A DNA stretch of 48,541 nucleotides from CAWKOH01 sp963851245 (lineage in GTDB: Bacteria; Actinomycetota; Acidimicrobiia; Acidimicrobiales; Palsa-688). The position numbers and the translations under genes are program-made. The stretch spans positions 1 to 48,541 of the forward strand of contig CAWKOH010000008.1 of the NCBI GenBank assembly GCA_963851245.1, read 5' to 3'. The notes under the pieces were generated by a model. It had not been told where the DNA came from, ran no database searches, and worked only from the letters and a program-made list of their open reading frames with translations. Positions 18,299 through 26,454 of the stretch are shown piece after piece; position 1 is the first letter of the stretch, and every line of letters begins with the position of its first letter.

Positions 18299-18785
18299 CC
18301 ACGACACTTCCCGGTCCCGCCGGGCCGCCACCCAGGCGTGGACCACCCGGCTGAGCGACGAGCCGTGGGCAGTCCGCAGCCCGTAGTACTCAAAATTGCG
18401 CTGGACCAACTCCTTGTCGTAGTCGTAGCCGAGCCGCTCCAGCAGCTCGGCGAGCTCTTCGGCCGACAGGAGGTAGAACAGCATGACCACGTCGGCTTGC
18501 TTGGCGAGCTTGTAGCGAACCGGGTTGTCCCGGCCTCCAGGATGCGATCGAGGCGGGTGATGTCACCGTAGGTGTTGCGATACGGTCCCAATCCGCCACC
18601 TCCGCCCTCAGGCGGTTATACACCCCCGGCTACATAGGTGGCCGGGTAATGGACTCCGTCGGCAACGGCTTGGGGGCCGCCCCCGCGTCGCGAAGTATCC
18701 GTTGCCCAGCGTGCACAGCGCCTCCCGCTGTCCCTCCATGGCCGGATCGACACCTTCCGTAGTCCCACAGCCATTCGTTGCTATG
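18299..18785 (-). pseudogene. GH65 phosphorylase (trehalose/kojibiose/maltose phosphorylase-like) relic
   Basis: Two ends of a glycoside hydrolase family 65 protein can be read on the minus strand with frameshifts. The N-terminal part (~18770-18605) gives VDPAMEGQREALCTLGNGYF, ADGVHYPATYVAG and VYNRLRAEVADW. The C-terminal part (~18590-18299) gives YGDITRLDRILEA, DNPVRYKLAKQADVVMLFYL and YYGLRTAHGSSLSRVVHAWV. About 500 residues between them, including the catalytic region, are gone. It is therefore a deletion-bearing relic. In M. tuberculosis the DosR-regulated Rv2006 (otsB1) carries a GH65 domain, which fits the neighbourhood. Confidence 0.75.
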
Positions 18786-19072
18786 TGCTGTCACCTAGAC
18801 CCCTCCCAAGGGTTGCCCGCCAATGGTATTCATCCTGCATTCCGTGGGAAGGCGGGGGAGGGGTTGGTGAGCGTCGGGCGAGTCGCGCATCGGGCACCAG
18901 CTGATATCTGAACCGTCTGTCTGGAGTCATTTCTCCTCGATCTTCGCTCGGCGCCAATTCGTGTGAATTTCATGGACCCAAACGTCGGTCGTATCCCGAA
19001 GGCCGCTTCGGAACTGCCGCACCGCCTGTCCCCGGCCAGTGTTCAGGCATCAAGTTGTCAGCTGCGCGTCGG
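18786..19072. other. Intergenic stretch with nothing recognised
   Basis: About 290 bp between the GH65 relic and the end of pncB. No convincing frame, box or hairpin; it may hold further decayed sequence. Confidence 0.4.
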
Positions 19073-20431
19073 TCACCCTGGCTGGATACCGCGCCACCGG
19101 AGTTGCTCGATCCTGTCGACGCCGGGCGCCGGCTTGAACCTGTGTCGTGAGCGTCTGCAGCGCCGGGTGATCCTCGCGGCGGGGCCAGAAGGATGGTCGA
19201 GGTCCTGGGCCGAGCGGGGGAGCTGATCAAGGTCGGCTTCGAATCGGGCCCGGGCGGCACCTAACGGCTCGGTCAGGCGGACTCGGTGGCCGCCGCGGAT
19301 GGCTGGTTGGAGGAGCCTTTCGGCGTCGGGGGGACCTGGTTCGTCTCGCAGACCGATCCAGTCGGTAACCCCGTGGCTTCTGAATACCTGCTTGGGGCCG
19401 GGTAGGGTGGCCTTGGCGGTGGAGAGCTTGGCGACGGGCCGCCCGTTGTAGGCGACGAGCTTGTAGGCGCTGTCAAGGTAGGGGACGTCGGCGGATACTG
19501 CCATGCGGGTTCCGACGCCGGCCGCGTCGATGGGGGCGCCTTGGGCGACGAAGCGGGCCAAGTCGTGCTCGTCCAGGCCGCCGGAGGCGAAGATCCGCAC
19601 TTCGCACAGGCCGGCTTGGTCGAGCAGGCGGCGGGTGTCGAAGGCCAGCTGGGCCAGGTCCCCGCTGTCGAGGCGGACCCCGGCGCGGTGTTCGAGGCCG
19701 AGCCGGCGGATCACCTCGATGGCGTGGCGGACGCCTTTGAGGGTGTCGTAGGTGTCCACCAGGAAGGTGGTGCGCGCCGGCAGGTCCTGGGCGAAGGCGG
19801 TGAAGGCTTCCAGTTCGGTGGGGAACGCCTCGATGTAGGAGTGGGCCATGGTGCCGGCCGGGTGGAGCCGGTAGCGGTGGGCGGCCTCTACGTTGCTGGT
19901 AGCCGAGAAGCCGACCATGGCCGACAGGCGGGCCGCGGCCAGGCCCGCTTCGATGCCTTGGGCGCGCCGGAAGCCGAAGTCGACCAGGTCCATCTTTCCC
20001 GCCGCGGCGATCCGGCACCGGGCCGCTTTGCTGGCCAGGGTGGTCTGGAAGGTGACCTGGTTGAGCAGGTAGGTCTCGACCAGCTGGGCTTGGGCTATAG
20101 GGGCGGTGACCTCCAAGATGGGCTCGTTGGCCACCACGATCCTGCCCTCGGGTACCGCTTCGACATCGCCGGTGAAGCGCAGGCCGGCGAAAGCGTCAAG
20201 GGTGTCGTAGTCGAAGCCCTGGCCGGCAAGATAGTTCAGATCGGCCGGTTCGAAACTGAACTGCTCCAGCCAGTTCAAGCAGTCACTGACGCCGGCGGCG
20301 ACGAGAAAGCCACGGCTGGGGGGGAGCTGGCGGACGAATAGGCTGAAGGTGGCATGCGCGGTCATGCCCCGACGGAGGTAGCTGGCCGCCATATTCAGCT
20401 CGTAGAAGTCGGTCAGCAGCGCACCGGGCAT
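19073..20431 (-). CDS. pncB: Nicotinate phosphoribosyltransferase
   Basis: 452 residues, normal size. Makes nicotinate mononucleotide from nicotinate and PRPP for NAD salvage. ALLTDFYELNMAASYLRRGM at the start, FGFRRAQGIEAGLAAARLSA, the GTMAHSYIEAFPTELEAF segment with the active-site His, and VRLDSGDLAQLAFDTRRLLD are family hallmarks. PncB2 (Rv0573c) is a known DosR regulon member in M. tuberculosis. There is no Shine-Dalgarno before ATG 20431, and a DosR-like box ends 36 nt upstream, so the mRNA is probably leaderless. Confidence 0.92.
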   Translation of the reverse strand: MPGALLTDFYELNMAASYLRRGMTAHATFSLFVRQLPPSRGFLVAAGVSDCLNWLEQFSFEPADLNYLAGQGFDYDTLDAFAGLRFTGDVEAVPEGRIVVANEPILEVTAPIAQAQLVETYLLNQVTFQTTLASKAARCRIAAAGKMDLVDFGFRRAQGIEAGLAAARLSAMVGFSATSNVEAAHRYRLHPAGTMAHSYIEAFPTELEAFTAFAQDLPARTTFLVDTYDTLKGVRHAIEVIRRLGLEHRAGVRLDSGDLAQLAFDTRRLLDQAGLCEVRIFASGGLDEHDLARFVAQGAPIDAAGVGTRMAVSADVPYLDSAYKLVAYNGRPVAKLSTAKATLPGPKQVFRSHGVTDWIGLRDEPGPPDAERLLQPAIRGGHRVRLTEPLGAARARFEADLDQLPRSAQDLDHPSGPAARITRRCRRSRHRFKPAPGVDRIEQLRWRGIQPG

Positions 20432-20467
20432 GAGTAGAGCGTGGATGAAAGAACACCTCCCTGGGAA

Positions 20468-20481
20468 GGGACCAAGGTCAC
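20468..20481 (-). promoter_or_regulatory. DosR-like box upstream of pncB
   Basis: Minus strand GTGACCTTGGTCCC, 10/14 to the consensus, 36 nt before the pncB ATG. Confidence 0.6.
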
Positions 20482-20499
20482 ATCCGCTCGAACTCGCCG

Positions 20500-20615
20500 G
20501 TTCCTGGGGCTGTTGACAGTGGTGCCGTTGCCGAGCTGCCCGGCGGCGTTATAGCCCCAGTTGTAGTAGCCGCCGTTGGCGAGGAGCGCTCCCGATCTCT
20601 CCCACGACGAGGTGT
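20500..20615 (-). pseudogene. RCC1-repeat fragment
   Basis: Minus frame NGGYYNWGYNAAGQLGNGTT VNSPR is a single RCC1 blade (pattern W-G-x-N-x-x-G-Q-L-G-x-G-T-T). A complete RCC1 protein has seven such blades; only one is visible and frames around it are unconvincing, so this is a fragment. It overlaps the pncB promoter side. Confidence 0.45.
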
Positions 20616-21269
20616 GTCTCACTCGACGGAACCGTCCTCAAAAATATCGACCGGAACGTTGGCCTGGAGGCGCTTCTGGTCCCGTCAAAACTGGCACCCC
20701 CCGCGGTGTCGCTCTCAAGCGACATGGGACCACCTTGAGCCGGGTTTCGCCAACCGGACGGGTCAAGGCTTCGCCAGTATGGCTCAGTTGTGAAAGCGCT
20801 CGTCGCCAGGGCGTCAGGCTGCAGATGGCCACGATGTGCGGTGACCGTCGGGCGGGTCCGACGCGGTAAGTTCTGCCGCAGTCCGCAACGACGGATCGAA
20901 TACCACTGGCCCGGGGGGAACTGGTTTCCACCACGACAGTTGGTACGGATCCTTCGTGCGCTGTCGCCGCAGCAGTCTCTTCGCACACTGATACATGGGG
21001 TCTCCTCCCTGGAGCGGGTTTGGTTGCTTCGTTCCTCAGCCAATAGGGCCATCTGGCCCATAGTTGGGTGCAGGGATCCGAACCGCTGTTTGAACCCGGA
21101 ACTCTTTGGCTGGTCAGCCCAGCTACTACATCATCGCTGTGCCGACGCAAGGTCTCACCAGGTGTGTACAAGGAAGACAAGAACGCACGGTTGGCCGCGG
21201 ATTCGGAGTGTGCGGAACTCCCGATGGGACCTTTGCCTCTGGCGGTCGCCCCGAGCCGCTGCAGACACT
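20616..21269. other. Long non-coding or decayed stretch
   Basis: About 650 bp between the RCC1 fragment and the DUF2267 gene. Several long open frames exist on both strands, but their translations are Arg/Ser/Pro-rich with no recognised domain or ribosome site. No box or tRNA was found. Confidence 0.4.
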
Positions 21270-21692
21270 ATGACGATGGAGCACGAACTGGAAGTGATTG
21301 ATCGAACAGTTGCCAAGACCTACGAATGGCTACGCCGCGTTGCCGGCGAAGGAGACCTCCAGGACCTGCACCGCGCCTACCAGGTGCTTCGGGCGGTCCT
21401 CCAGGCGTTGCGCGATCGGCTGACCCCGGATGTGGCTGCACATTTGGCGGCGCAGCTGCCACTCCTTGTCCGTGGCATTTTCTTCGAGGGATGGGCCCCC
21501 GCGAAGACACCACAGCGCATGTCCGTGACAGATCTTTTGACACGCGTGGAGAAGGAAGCGGGGCTTAAGGGCACTAGCGAAGCCGAGGACGCCACCCGGG
21601 CCGTGTTGGCCGTCTGCTGGGATGAACTGGGGGAGGGCACCATCGAGCACCTTATGTCGGTACTTCCCCGGGACTTCGCCGTATTGTTCTGA
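21270..21692 (+). CDS. DUF2267-family protein
   Basis: 140 residues from ATG 21270 (or ATG 21276). The helical pattern YQVLRAVLQALRDRLTPDVA then AHLAAQLPLLVRGIFFEGWA is the DUF2267 signature. Function of the family is unknown; members often occur with stress and CBS proteins in actinobacteria. The frame stays open 480 bases further upstream, but that part has no family similarity. The ribosome site is weak. No DosR-like box is seen nearby. Confidence 0.75.
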   Translation: MTMEHELEVIDRTVAKTYEWLRRVAGEGDLQDLHRAYQVLRAVLQALRDRLTPDVAAHLAAQLPLLVRGIFFEGWAPAKTPQRMSVTDLLTRVEKEAGLKGTSEAEDATRAVLAVCWDELGEGTIEHLMSVLPRDFAVLF

Positions 21693-21957
21693 GACGGTCG
21701 AGGCGTTGCCGGGAGCGTCACGGCGAGCGCGGGCCCGGGACCGGCCATCCTGATCGCGACCCCCACATGCCGGATGGTTCCTACGATGTCGAGACTCAGG
21801 TGCGCGCCCTTAGTCGGGCCTTGTCCCATCGGTGCCCGTTGAGCCACCCCAGTTGCCGAACAACCGCTCAAAGGGCCGGTCAATAGGTCCGAACATGTCG
21901 ATCGGCTCGGGGTCGAGCAGGTAACTACTACGGCCGGGTCCGGCTCGTTGGGGGGAA

Positions 21958-23598
21958 TCAGCCATGCGGATGTCCCGGAGTCGCGGTCAGTGTGGTCTGC
22001 CAGGCTCGGACGCGGTCCAGCAGGTCAGTTGGCCGTTGATCGGTTACCCGCAGCAAGCCGGGGTAGATGAGCCCGGTCGAGCCGTCGATGGTGATGGGGT
22101 CCTCTTCTTGCAGGTCGAGGTTCCCGATCCGGAGGTGACGGCCGCCTGGGCTGATGGACAGATCGGCGCAGTTGCCGAGGCATACCACCCCCAGTTGGCG
22201 AGCGACGACCGCAGCGTGTGAGGTGCGCGATCCGGTAACGGTGAGCAGGCCGCGGCATACGGCGAGGGCAGCGATGTCCGCCGTAGATGCGTGCTCACGG
22301 ACGAGGATCACAGGTTGGGATTGGGCGGCGAAGCGGAGGGCCGTCTCGACGTCGAGGGCGACGACGCCGGCGGCCACTCCGGTGCTGGCGGGAGTGGCGG
22401 ATCCGGCCGGTTCGATTTCGGGGTCGCGTTCGAGCTGCAGCATTTTGATCTGGTCGAGGTCATAGCGGTCCAGCCGTTGCCGGGCGATAGCCGGGTCAAT
22501 GATGCCTTCATCTACCAGATCGCAGGCGATCCGAAGGGCGGCCAGGGCGGTGCGCTTAGCTGTTCTGGTTTGCAACAGCCACAGCTTGCCGTCTTCGACG
22601 GTGAACTCGAAGTCCTGGGCGTCAGAGAAGAGCTCTTCGAGCGTCCGGCGGACCGACTCGAGTTGGCGGGCCATGCCGGGTATGGCGGCGATGAGCGGCC
22701 CAGTTCCGGCGGCTGCGTTACGGCCGGCCACGACGTCTTCGCCTTGGGCGTTGGGGAGAAAGTCAAGGTACATCTCGTTGCGGCCCGTCGCAGGATCGCG
22801 GGTGAAGGCGACGCCCGATCCTGATCTCAACCCCAGGTTGCCGAAGACCATGGTTTGCACGGTGACCGCAGTGCCGGGAAGGCCGGACAGTCCTTCCAGC
22901 CGGCGGTATTCGACGGCGCGTTCGGAGTTCCACGATCGCAGCACCGCTTCCACGGCGCCGAACAGCTGTTCTTGTGGGTCCTGCGGAAACGGCCGGCCGG
23001 TGAGAGAGCGGTAGACGAGCTGCAGCCGGCCGACCAGTTCGCGCAGGGATGCCACATCGAGTTCGGAGATGTCCGGTACGGCGGATTTGGCCAGGGCGAC
23101 ATCGACCTCGGCCCGGAACGGCTCAGGCGGGCAGCCTTCCACGACCTCTGCGTAGGACTGGACGAGTCTTCGATAGGAGTCCCACACGAAGGCCGGGTCG
23201 CCACTGGCCGTCAGGAGACCGCCGAGGCTGACATCGCACAGTCCCACGTCCAGGATCGTGTCGAGCATGCCCGGCATGGACACTGGAGCGCCTGAGCGGA
23301 CCGCTACCAACAGCGGCCGCCGGCTGGCGCCGAACTGCCGACCGGTGTCCCGCTCGAGTCTGGCTACTCCGGCGGCGATCAGCTCGGGCACCTCCGGATC
23401 GAGCTTGTGACAATGGTGGTAGTGGGCGCAAACCTCGGTGCTCAGGACGAAACCGGGCGGCACGGGGAGGCCGGCCTCGGCCAGCCGGATCAGATTGGCG
23501 GCCTTTGACCCCACGACGGACGGGTCTAGGGGATCCCGCGCTCTGGCGTGGAGGAAGATGAGCCGTCTGTCAACTACCGACCGATCCGGGGTGCTCAT
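21958..23598 (-). CDS. Short pyruvate phosphate dikinase-like protein (nucleotide-binding and phosphohistidine domains only)
   Basis: 546 residues. The N-terminal half is a PEP/pyruvate-type ATP-grasp domain (VGSKAANLIRLAEAGLPVPP; VAVRSGAPVSMPGMLDTILD; VAFTRDPATG). The swivelling phosphohistidine domain follows with TGSRTSHAAVVARQLGVVCL, where the His accepts phosphate. The C-terminal PEP/pyruvate-binding barrel of full PPDK (~870 residues) is absent, so it cannot be a complete dikinase; it may phosphorylate another substrate or act with a separate subunit. Its ATG overlaps the stop of the PhoU-like gene, indicating one operon with the two genes upstream. Confidence 0.82.
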   Translation of the reverse strand: MSTPDRSVVDRRLIFLHARARDPLDPSVVGSKAANLIRLAEAGLPVPPGFVLSTEVCAHYHHCHKLDPEVPELIAAGVARLERDTGRQFGASRRPLLVAVRSGAPVSMPGMLDTILDVGLCDVSLGGLLTASGDPAFVWDSYRRLVQSYAEVVEGCPPEPFRAEVDVALAKSAVPDISELDVASLRELVGRLQLVYRSLTGRPFPQDPQEQLFGAVEAVLRSWNSERAVEYRRLEGLSGLPGTAVTVQTMVFGNLGLRSGSGVAFTRDPATGRNEMYLDFLPNAQGEDVVAGRNAAAGTGPLIAAIPGMARQLESVRRTLEELFSDAQDFEFTVEDGKLWLLQTRTAKRTALAALRIACDLVDEGIIDPAIARQRLDRYDLDQIKMLQLERDPEIEPAGSATPASTGVAAGVVALDVETALRFAAQSQPVILVREHASTADIAALAVCRGLLTVTGSRTSHAAVVARQLGVVCLGNCADLSISPGGRHLRIGNLDLQEEDPITIDGSTGLIYPGLLRVTDQRPTDLLDRVRAWQTTLTATPGHPHG

Positions 23599-24665
23599 CG
23601 CTCGGAGAGGACGTTCAGGACGTGGTCTCGCAGACCCAGGGTGGAGCGCAGCAGGGCGTCGGTAGCGTCCTCGGCACCCCGGGAGACGCCGTCGGCCAGA
23701 TACAGGCTGCGGAAATCGGGGACCTCAGTGACCACCGCGGCCCGGGCAACGCGGTCGGCCCGGTCGGCCTGATGTTCCAAGGTGGCGACCCGGTCGACAG
23801 CCACCAGGAAGTCCTCGAGATCCTCGGGGGCAAACCCGTCGAATATCCGCCGGGCGATCTCGACGGCCTTGAAATGCTCGCGGGCGGTCATCACCGCAGA
23901 CGCGGCGACCGGCTCCAAGATGGGCCGAACAACCTCCACCGCGGCAGGCGGCAACAGGCTGAGGAGGAATACCGCCTCCTCCAGGGCGTCGATGGCGTCG
24001 TCGGCCATGGCGGTCAGGCCGGTGACACCGTCGCTTCCCTCCACTCGGCGTCCGGCCTGGCGCTGTCCAGTGAGGATTTCGTCGGCTCGGTGTTCCAAGC
24101 TGGCCGCGCGCTGGGCGGCCCGGCCCAGGAAGGCGGCGCCGTCAGATCCGGCGAGCCTGACCAGGGCGGAGTGTAGAGCCTGGGCGCATTCCACGACCAA
24201 GGAGGCATGCTCGGCGCTGGCATCGAGCAGCCGGCGCTGCGATGCCTGGACATGACGGAGAACCTCTACTCGCAGTTCGTCGCGGATCAGCAGAGGGGAC
24301 TTGCCGGTCAGCATTCCCTCAGCAGCCGATCGCAGGGCGAACCGGGTCACCGCCAGGGTCTGGTCGCGGCCGAGGACCTCGATCAGCGGTTCCCCGTAGC
24401 GAGCCGGGACCTTGGCCGCCAGCTCGACCGCGTCGTATATGAGGCGCTCCCCCCCAACTCCAGCCACGCCATGTGCCCCACATTGGCATCGGCGGCCCAC
24501 CGCAGCACCTCGATGGCCTCCTTGGTGGGCAGGAACGTGCAGAGCCGTTTGCGGGCCCGGTTCCAGTCCAGGACGAACACCAGCCGTGACCCAACACGAC
24601 GAAGGAAGGTCTTGAGAGCCTCCCGGTCAGGCGCCCCATAGGAGCCGGTCGTGACCTTATATTCA
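23595..24665 (-). CDS. PhoU/DUF47-like helical protein with an extra N-terminal domain, frameshifted in a G tract
   Basis: Two frames join near 24450. The upstream one reads LKTFLRRVGSRLVFVLDWNR, TFLPTKEAIEVLRWAADANV and GHMAWLELGG; the downstream one continues ERLIYDAVELAAKVPARYGE and then a helical region (residues from ~150) with RAASLEHRADEILTG, DAIDALEEAVFLLSLLPP and RVATLEHQADRADRVARAAV, the repeated E-x-x-A-D pattern of DUF47/PhoU-like proteins. The junction is a run of seven C (plus strand 24449-24455); eight would restore the frame. Start codon unclear, probably overlapping the stop of the gene upstream. Function unknown; phosphate or metal signalling is the family theme. Confidence 0.6.
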
Positions 24666-25586
24666 CCAAGCGATAGGGGCGCCGAACGCGCCCTCGGTGT
24701 GTGACCAGCGCATCTCGAACCGGTCGAACTGGGAAGCAAAGAACTGCAACCGGCGGGCGTGAACGTCGCTGTAGGTGATCGTTACCACCAGGTCTTCGAC
24801 CGCTACGACCACCACGTGGGCGTTGGTGGTTCCCAGGTCGTTCTGGATCAGTAACCGGGAACCGCTACGAGTGGCCGAGGTTCCCAGGCCCGGATGGTCG
24901 AACCGCAATGGCGATGTTTCGTGCACACCCGCCATGAAGGCTGTTACCAAATCCGGGTCATCACCAGCCAGCTCGTACACCGCGGCCCCGTCGATGGACC
25001 GGGCCGCGATCTTGGCCTGAAACCTGAGCAGACCACGATGGGCGTCCATCACCAACAGGTGCATCGAGTCGCCTCGGTCCCGCCGGGCCGACGTCAGCTC
25101 GTCGATGTATCTGCCCGGCAACCGGTCGCCGGTCAGCTGGGGAGCCTCGACCAGCAGGAGGCCCAGCCGGCCGGTGTCCAACCACCAGTCCTCGAGGTGG
25201 AAGTCAGCGGTGTCGAATGGGGCCAGCATCTCTTTCACCGCCTCCACCAGCAGCTGATGGACCCGGGCGGCGCCGGGAACCAGGTAGAGGTCCGGACCTT
25301 CTCGCCGGGAGCGCTCCACCACCGAGTCCAGCCCAGAATCGCTCAGCCCGGCTGTCATCCTCTCCTCGCGTAGTGACAGCCAAGGCTGGGAAGGATCATC
25401 AGCGTGGGCCCGGGCCGACTGCAGCAAACTGAGGAGGTACTTGGCCCGGTCGTTCGCCTCCAACCCTCGCGTGAGGAGAGAGGGAAGCAGAAGAGCCGGC
25501 ACCCCGAGCTCTTCGACCACCTGTCGCTTCACCGTTCCCGGAGGGCGGCCGTCAATCGTCGCGATGATGGTGTCTGTAGTAGCCAT
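24663..25586 (-). CDS. Conserved protein of unknown function
   Basis: 307 residues from ATG 25586 (MATTDTIIATIDGRPPGTVK). Mixed alpha/beta character with strands such as RLLIQNDLGTTNAHVVVVAV and LVVTITYSDVHARRLQFFAS; no membrane segment or recognisable motif. I do not know the family. It is first in an apparent operon with the PhoU-like and short PPDK-like genes, so a role with them is likely. There is no clear Shine-Dalgarno, and a DosR-like box lies 41 nt upstream, near the spacing of the leaderless class. Confidence 0.65.
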   Translation of the reverse strand: MATTDTIIATIDGRPPGTVKRQVVEELGVPALLLPSLLTRGLEANDRAKYLLSLLQSARAHADDPSQPWLSLREERMTAGLSDSGLDSVVERSRREGPDLYLVPGAARVHQLLVEAVKEMLAPFDTADFHLEDWWLDTGRLGLLLVEAPQLTGDRLPGRYIDELTSARRDRGDSMHLLVMDAHRGLLRFQAKIAARSIDGAAVYELAGDDPDLVTAFMAGVHETSPLRFDHPGLGTSATRSGSRLLIQNDLGTTNAHVVVVAVEDLVVTITYSDVHARRLQFFASQFDRFEMRWSHTEGAFGAPIAW

Positions 25587-25627
25587 AGATCTGAGTTCAA
25601 GCCTACGAATCGATGCAGAACTAGCCA

Positions 25628-25641
25628 GAGGCAAAAGTCCT
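25628..25641 (-). promoter_or_regulatory. DosR-like box, left member of an inverted pair
   Basis: Minus strand AGGACTTTTGCCTC, 10/14 to the consensus, 41 nt before the 25586 start. Its 15-bp extension GGACTTTTGCCTCTG recurs exactly, in opposite direction, at 25851-25865. Confidence 0.55.
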
Positions 25642-25788
25642 TTCCGGCCCCGGCCGGGTTTAGCTATAGCTACAGCAAAGCGTGGATTTTCGGTCCTTCC
25701 CCCACCCGGCTGCCAATCGTCGATTCTAGGTGTGGTAGCGACGCTAGCCTGACAGGTGACGGATCGCCCCGCGCTGTGACGACCGAAT

Positions 25789-25815
25789 AGAGATCGACGT
25801 CTGGCGTCGATCTCT
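25789..25815 (+). terminator. Perfect 11-bp hairpin in a divergent intergenic region
   Basis: Arms AGAGATCGACG and CGTCGATCTCT with loop TCTGG, followed on the plus strand by TTTCGG. No plus-strand gene precedes it, so it may end a small RNA or insulate the two divergent promoters. Confidence 0.5.
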
Positions 25816-25849
25816 TTCGGGTCGTTCTGTCGGCCGATCGATCCAATCA

Positions 25850-25863
25850 GGGACTTTTGCCTC
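25850..25863 (+). promoter_or_regulatory. DosR-like box, right member of an inverted pair
   Basis: GGGACTTTTGCCTC, 11/14 to the consensus, 35 nt before ATG 25899. Confidence 0.6.
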
Positions 25864-25898
25864 TGCGTGCTTTGCGACCACGCGCAGACAATAAATCC

Positions 25899-26123
25899 AT
25901 GGTTCGGACGAAAGAGAAGTACCAAGTGTCCAACCCAGCTTTCTACCCGGCCGACAAGGGCATGACGTTCGAGGTTCGGGTCTACCGGCACGGCGACCTT
26001 CTGCACCGGGAGCAATGTGACTCGATGGAGCAGGCTTGGCTGGTTATCGACGAATGGGCCGAGATGGGCGACGTGTCCTGTGAGGTTGGTGACCTGCTAG
26101 TGCGGCGCAGGGGAGAGGAGTGA
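25899..26123 (+). CDS. Small protein of unknown function
   Basis: 74 residues: MVRTKEKYQVSNPAFYPADK, then FEVRVYRHGDLLHREQCDSM and AWLVIDEWAEMGDVSCEVGD. It looks like a compact beta-alpha-beta fold; no family recognised. There is no Shine-Dalgarno before ATG 25899, but a DosR-like box ends 35 nt upstream, so a leaderless transcript is likely. An internal ATG at 25961 is an alternative start. Confidence 0.55.
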   Translation: MVRTKEKYQVSNPAFYPADKGMTFEVRVYRHGDLLHREQCDSMEQAWLVIDEWAEMGDVSCEVGDLLVRRRGEE

Positions 26124-26454
26124 TCGGTTGGGAGCCGTGCAGCCCTAAGCCACCCCTCACTCCTCTGGGGGCGAATTATCCCTGTGAGTTTCGAGTCTAG
26201 AGAGGCCGGAGCGTCGCAGAGAAGAGGGGATGGGAGGTTGACATGTCGCTACATCATCGTTGTCGGTCAGTGAATGTGTGGGCGGCATTTCGTCCGCCGG
26301 GAAGACGTATGTCGAGCTATCCGATTCGAGAATGCCGCCGCACAACGGACGGCGCAGCATTATTCCGCGTTACCAACAGATGGCCGACACTTGGTGGCGA
26401 CGCGCGAGAAGCGGATCCCGGTCAAGGATCACAAGCACTGAGAAGAAGGCCCAA
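26124..26454. other. Intergenic stretch with nothing recognised
   Basis: About 330 bp between the small gene and the end of the tandem USP gene. A frame from 26243 has GGGAGG upstream, but its translation is low-complexity and unconvincing. Confidence 0.4.

Noticed and set aside
21055..21130. A tRNA-like stretch on the minus strand (GGTTCAAA near a possible acceptor end)
   Set aside because: The arms needed for T and acceptor stems do not pair, so I do not call a tRNA.
20790..21269. N-terminal extension of the DUF2267 gene by 160 codons
   Set aside because: The extension has no family similarity and shows mixed non-coding composition; the family starts near 21270.
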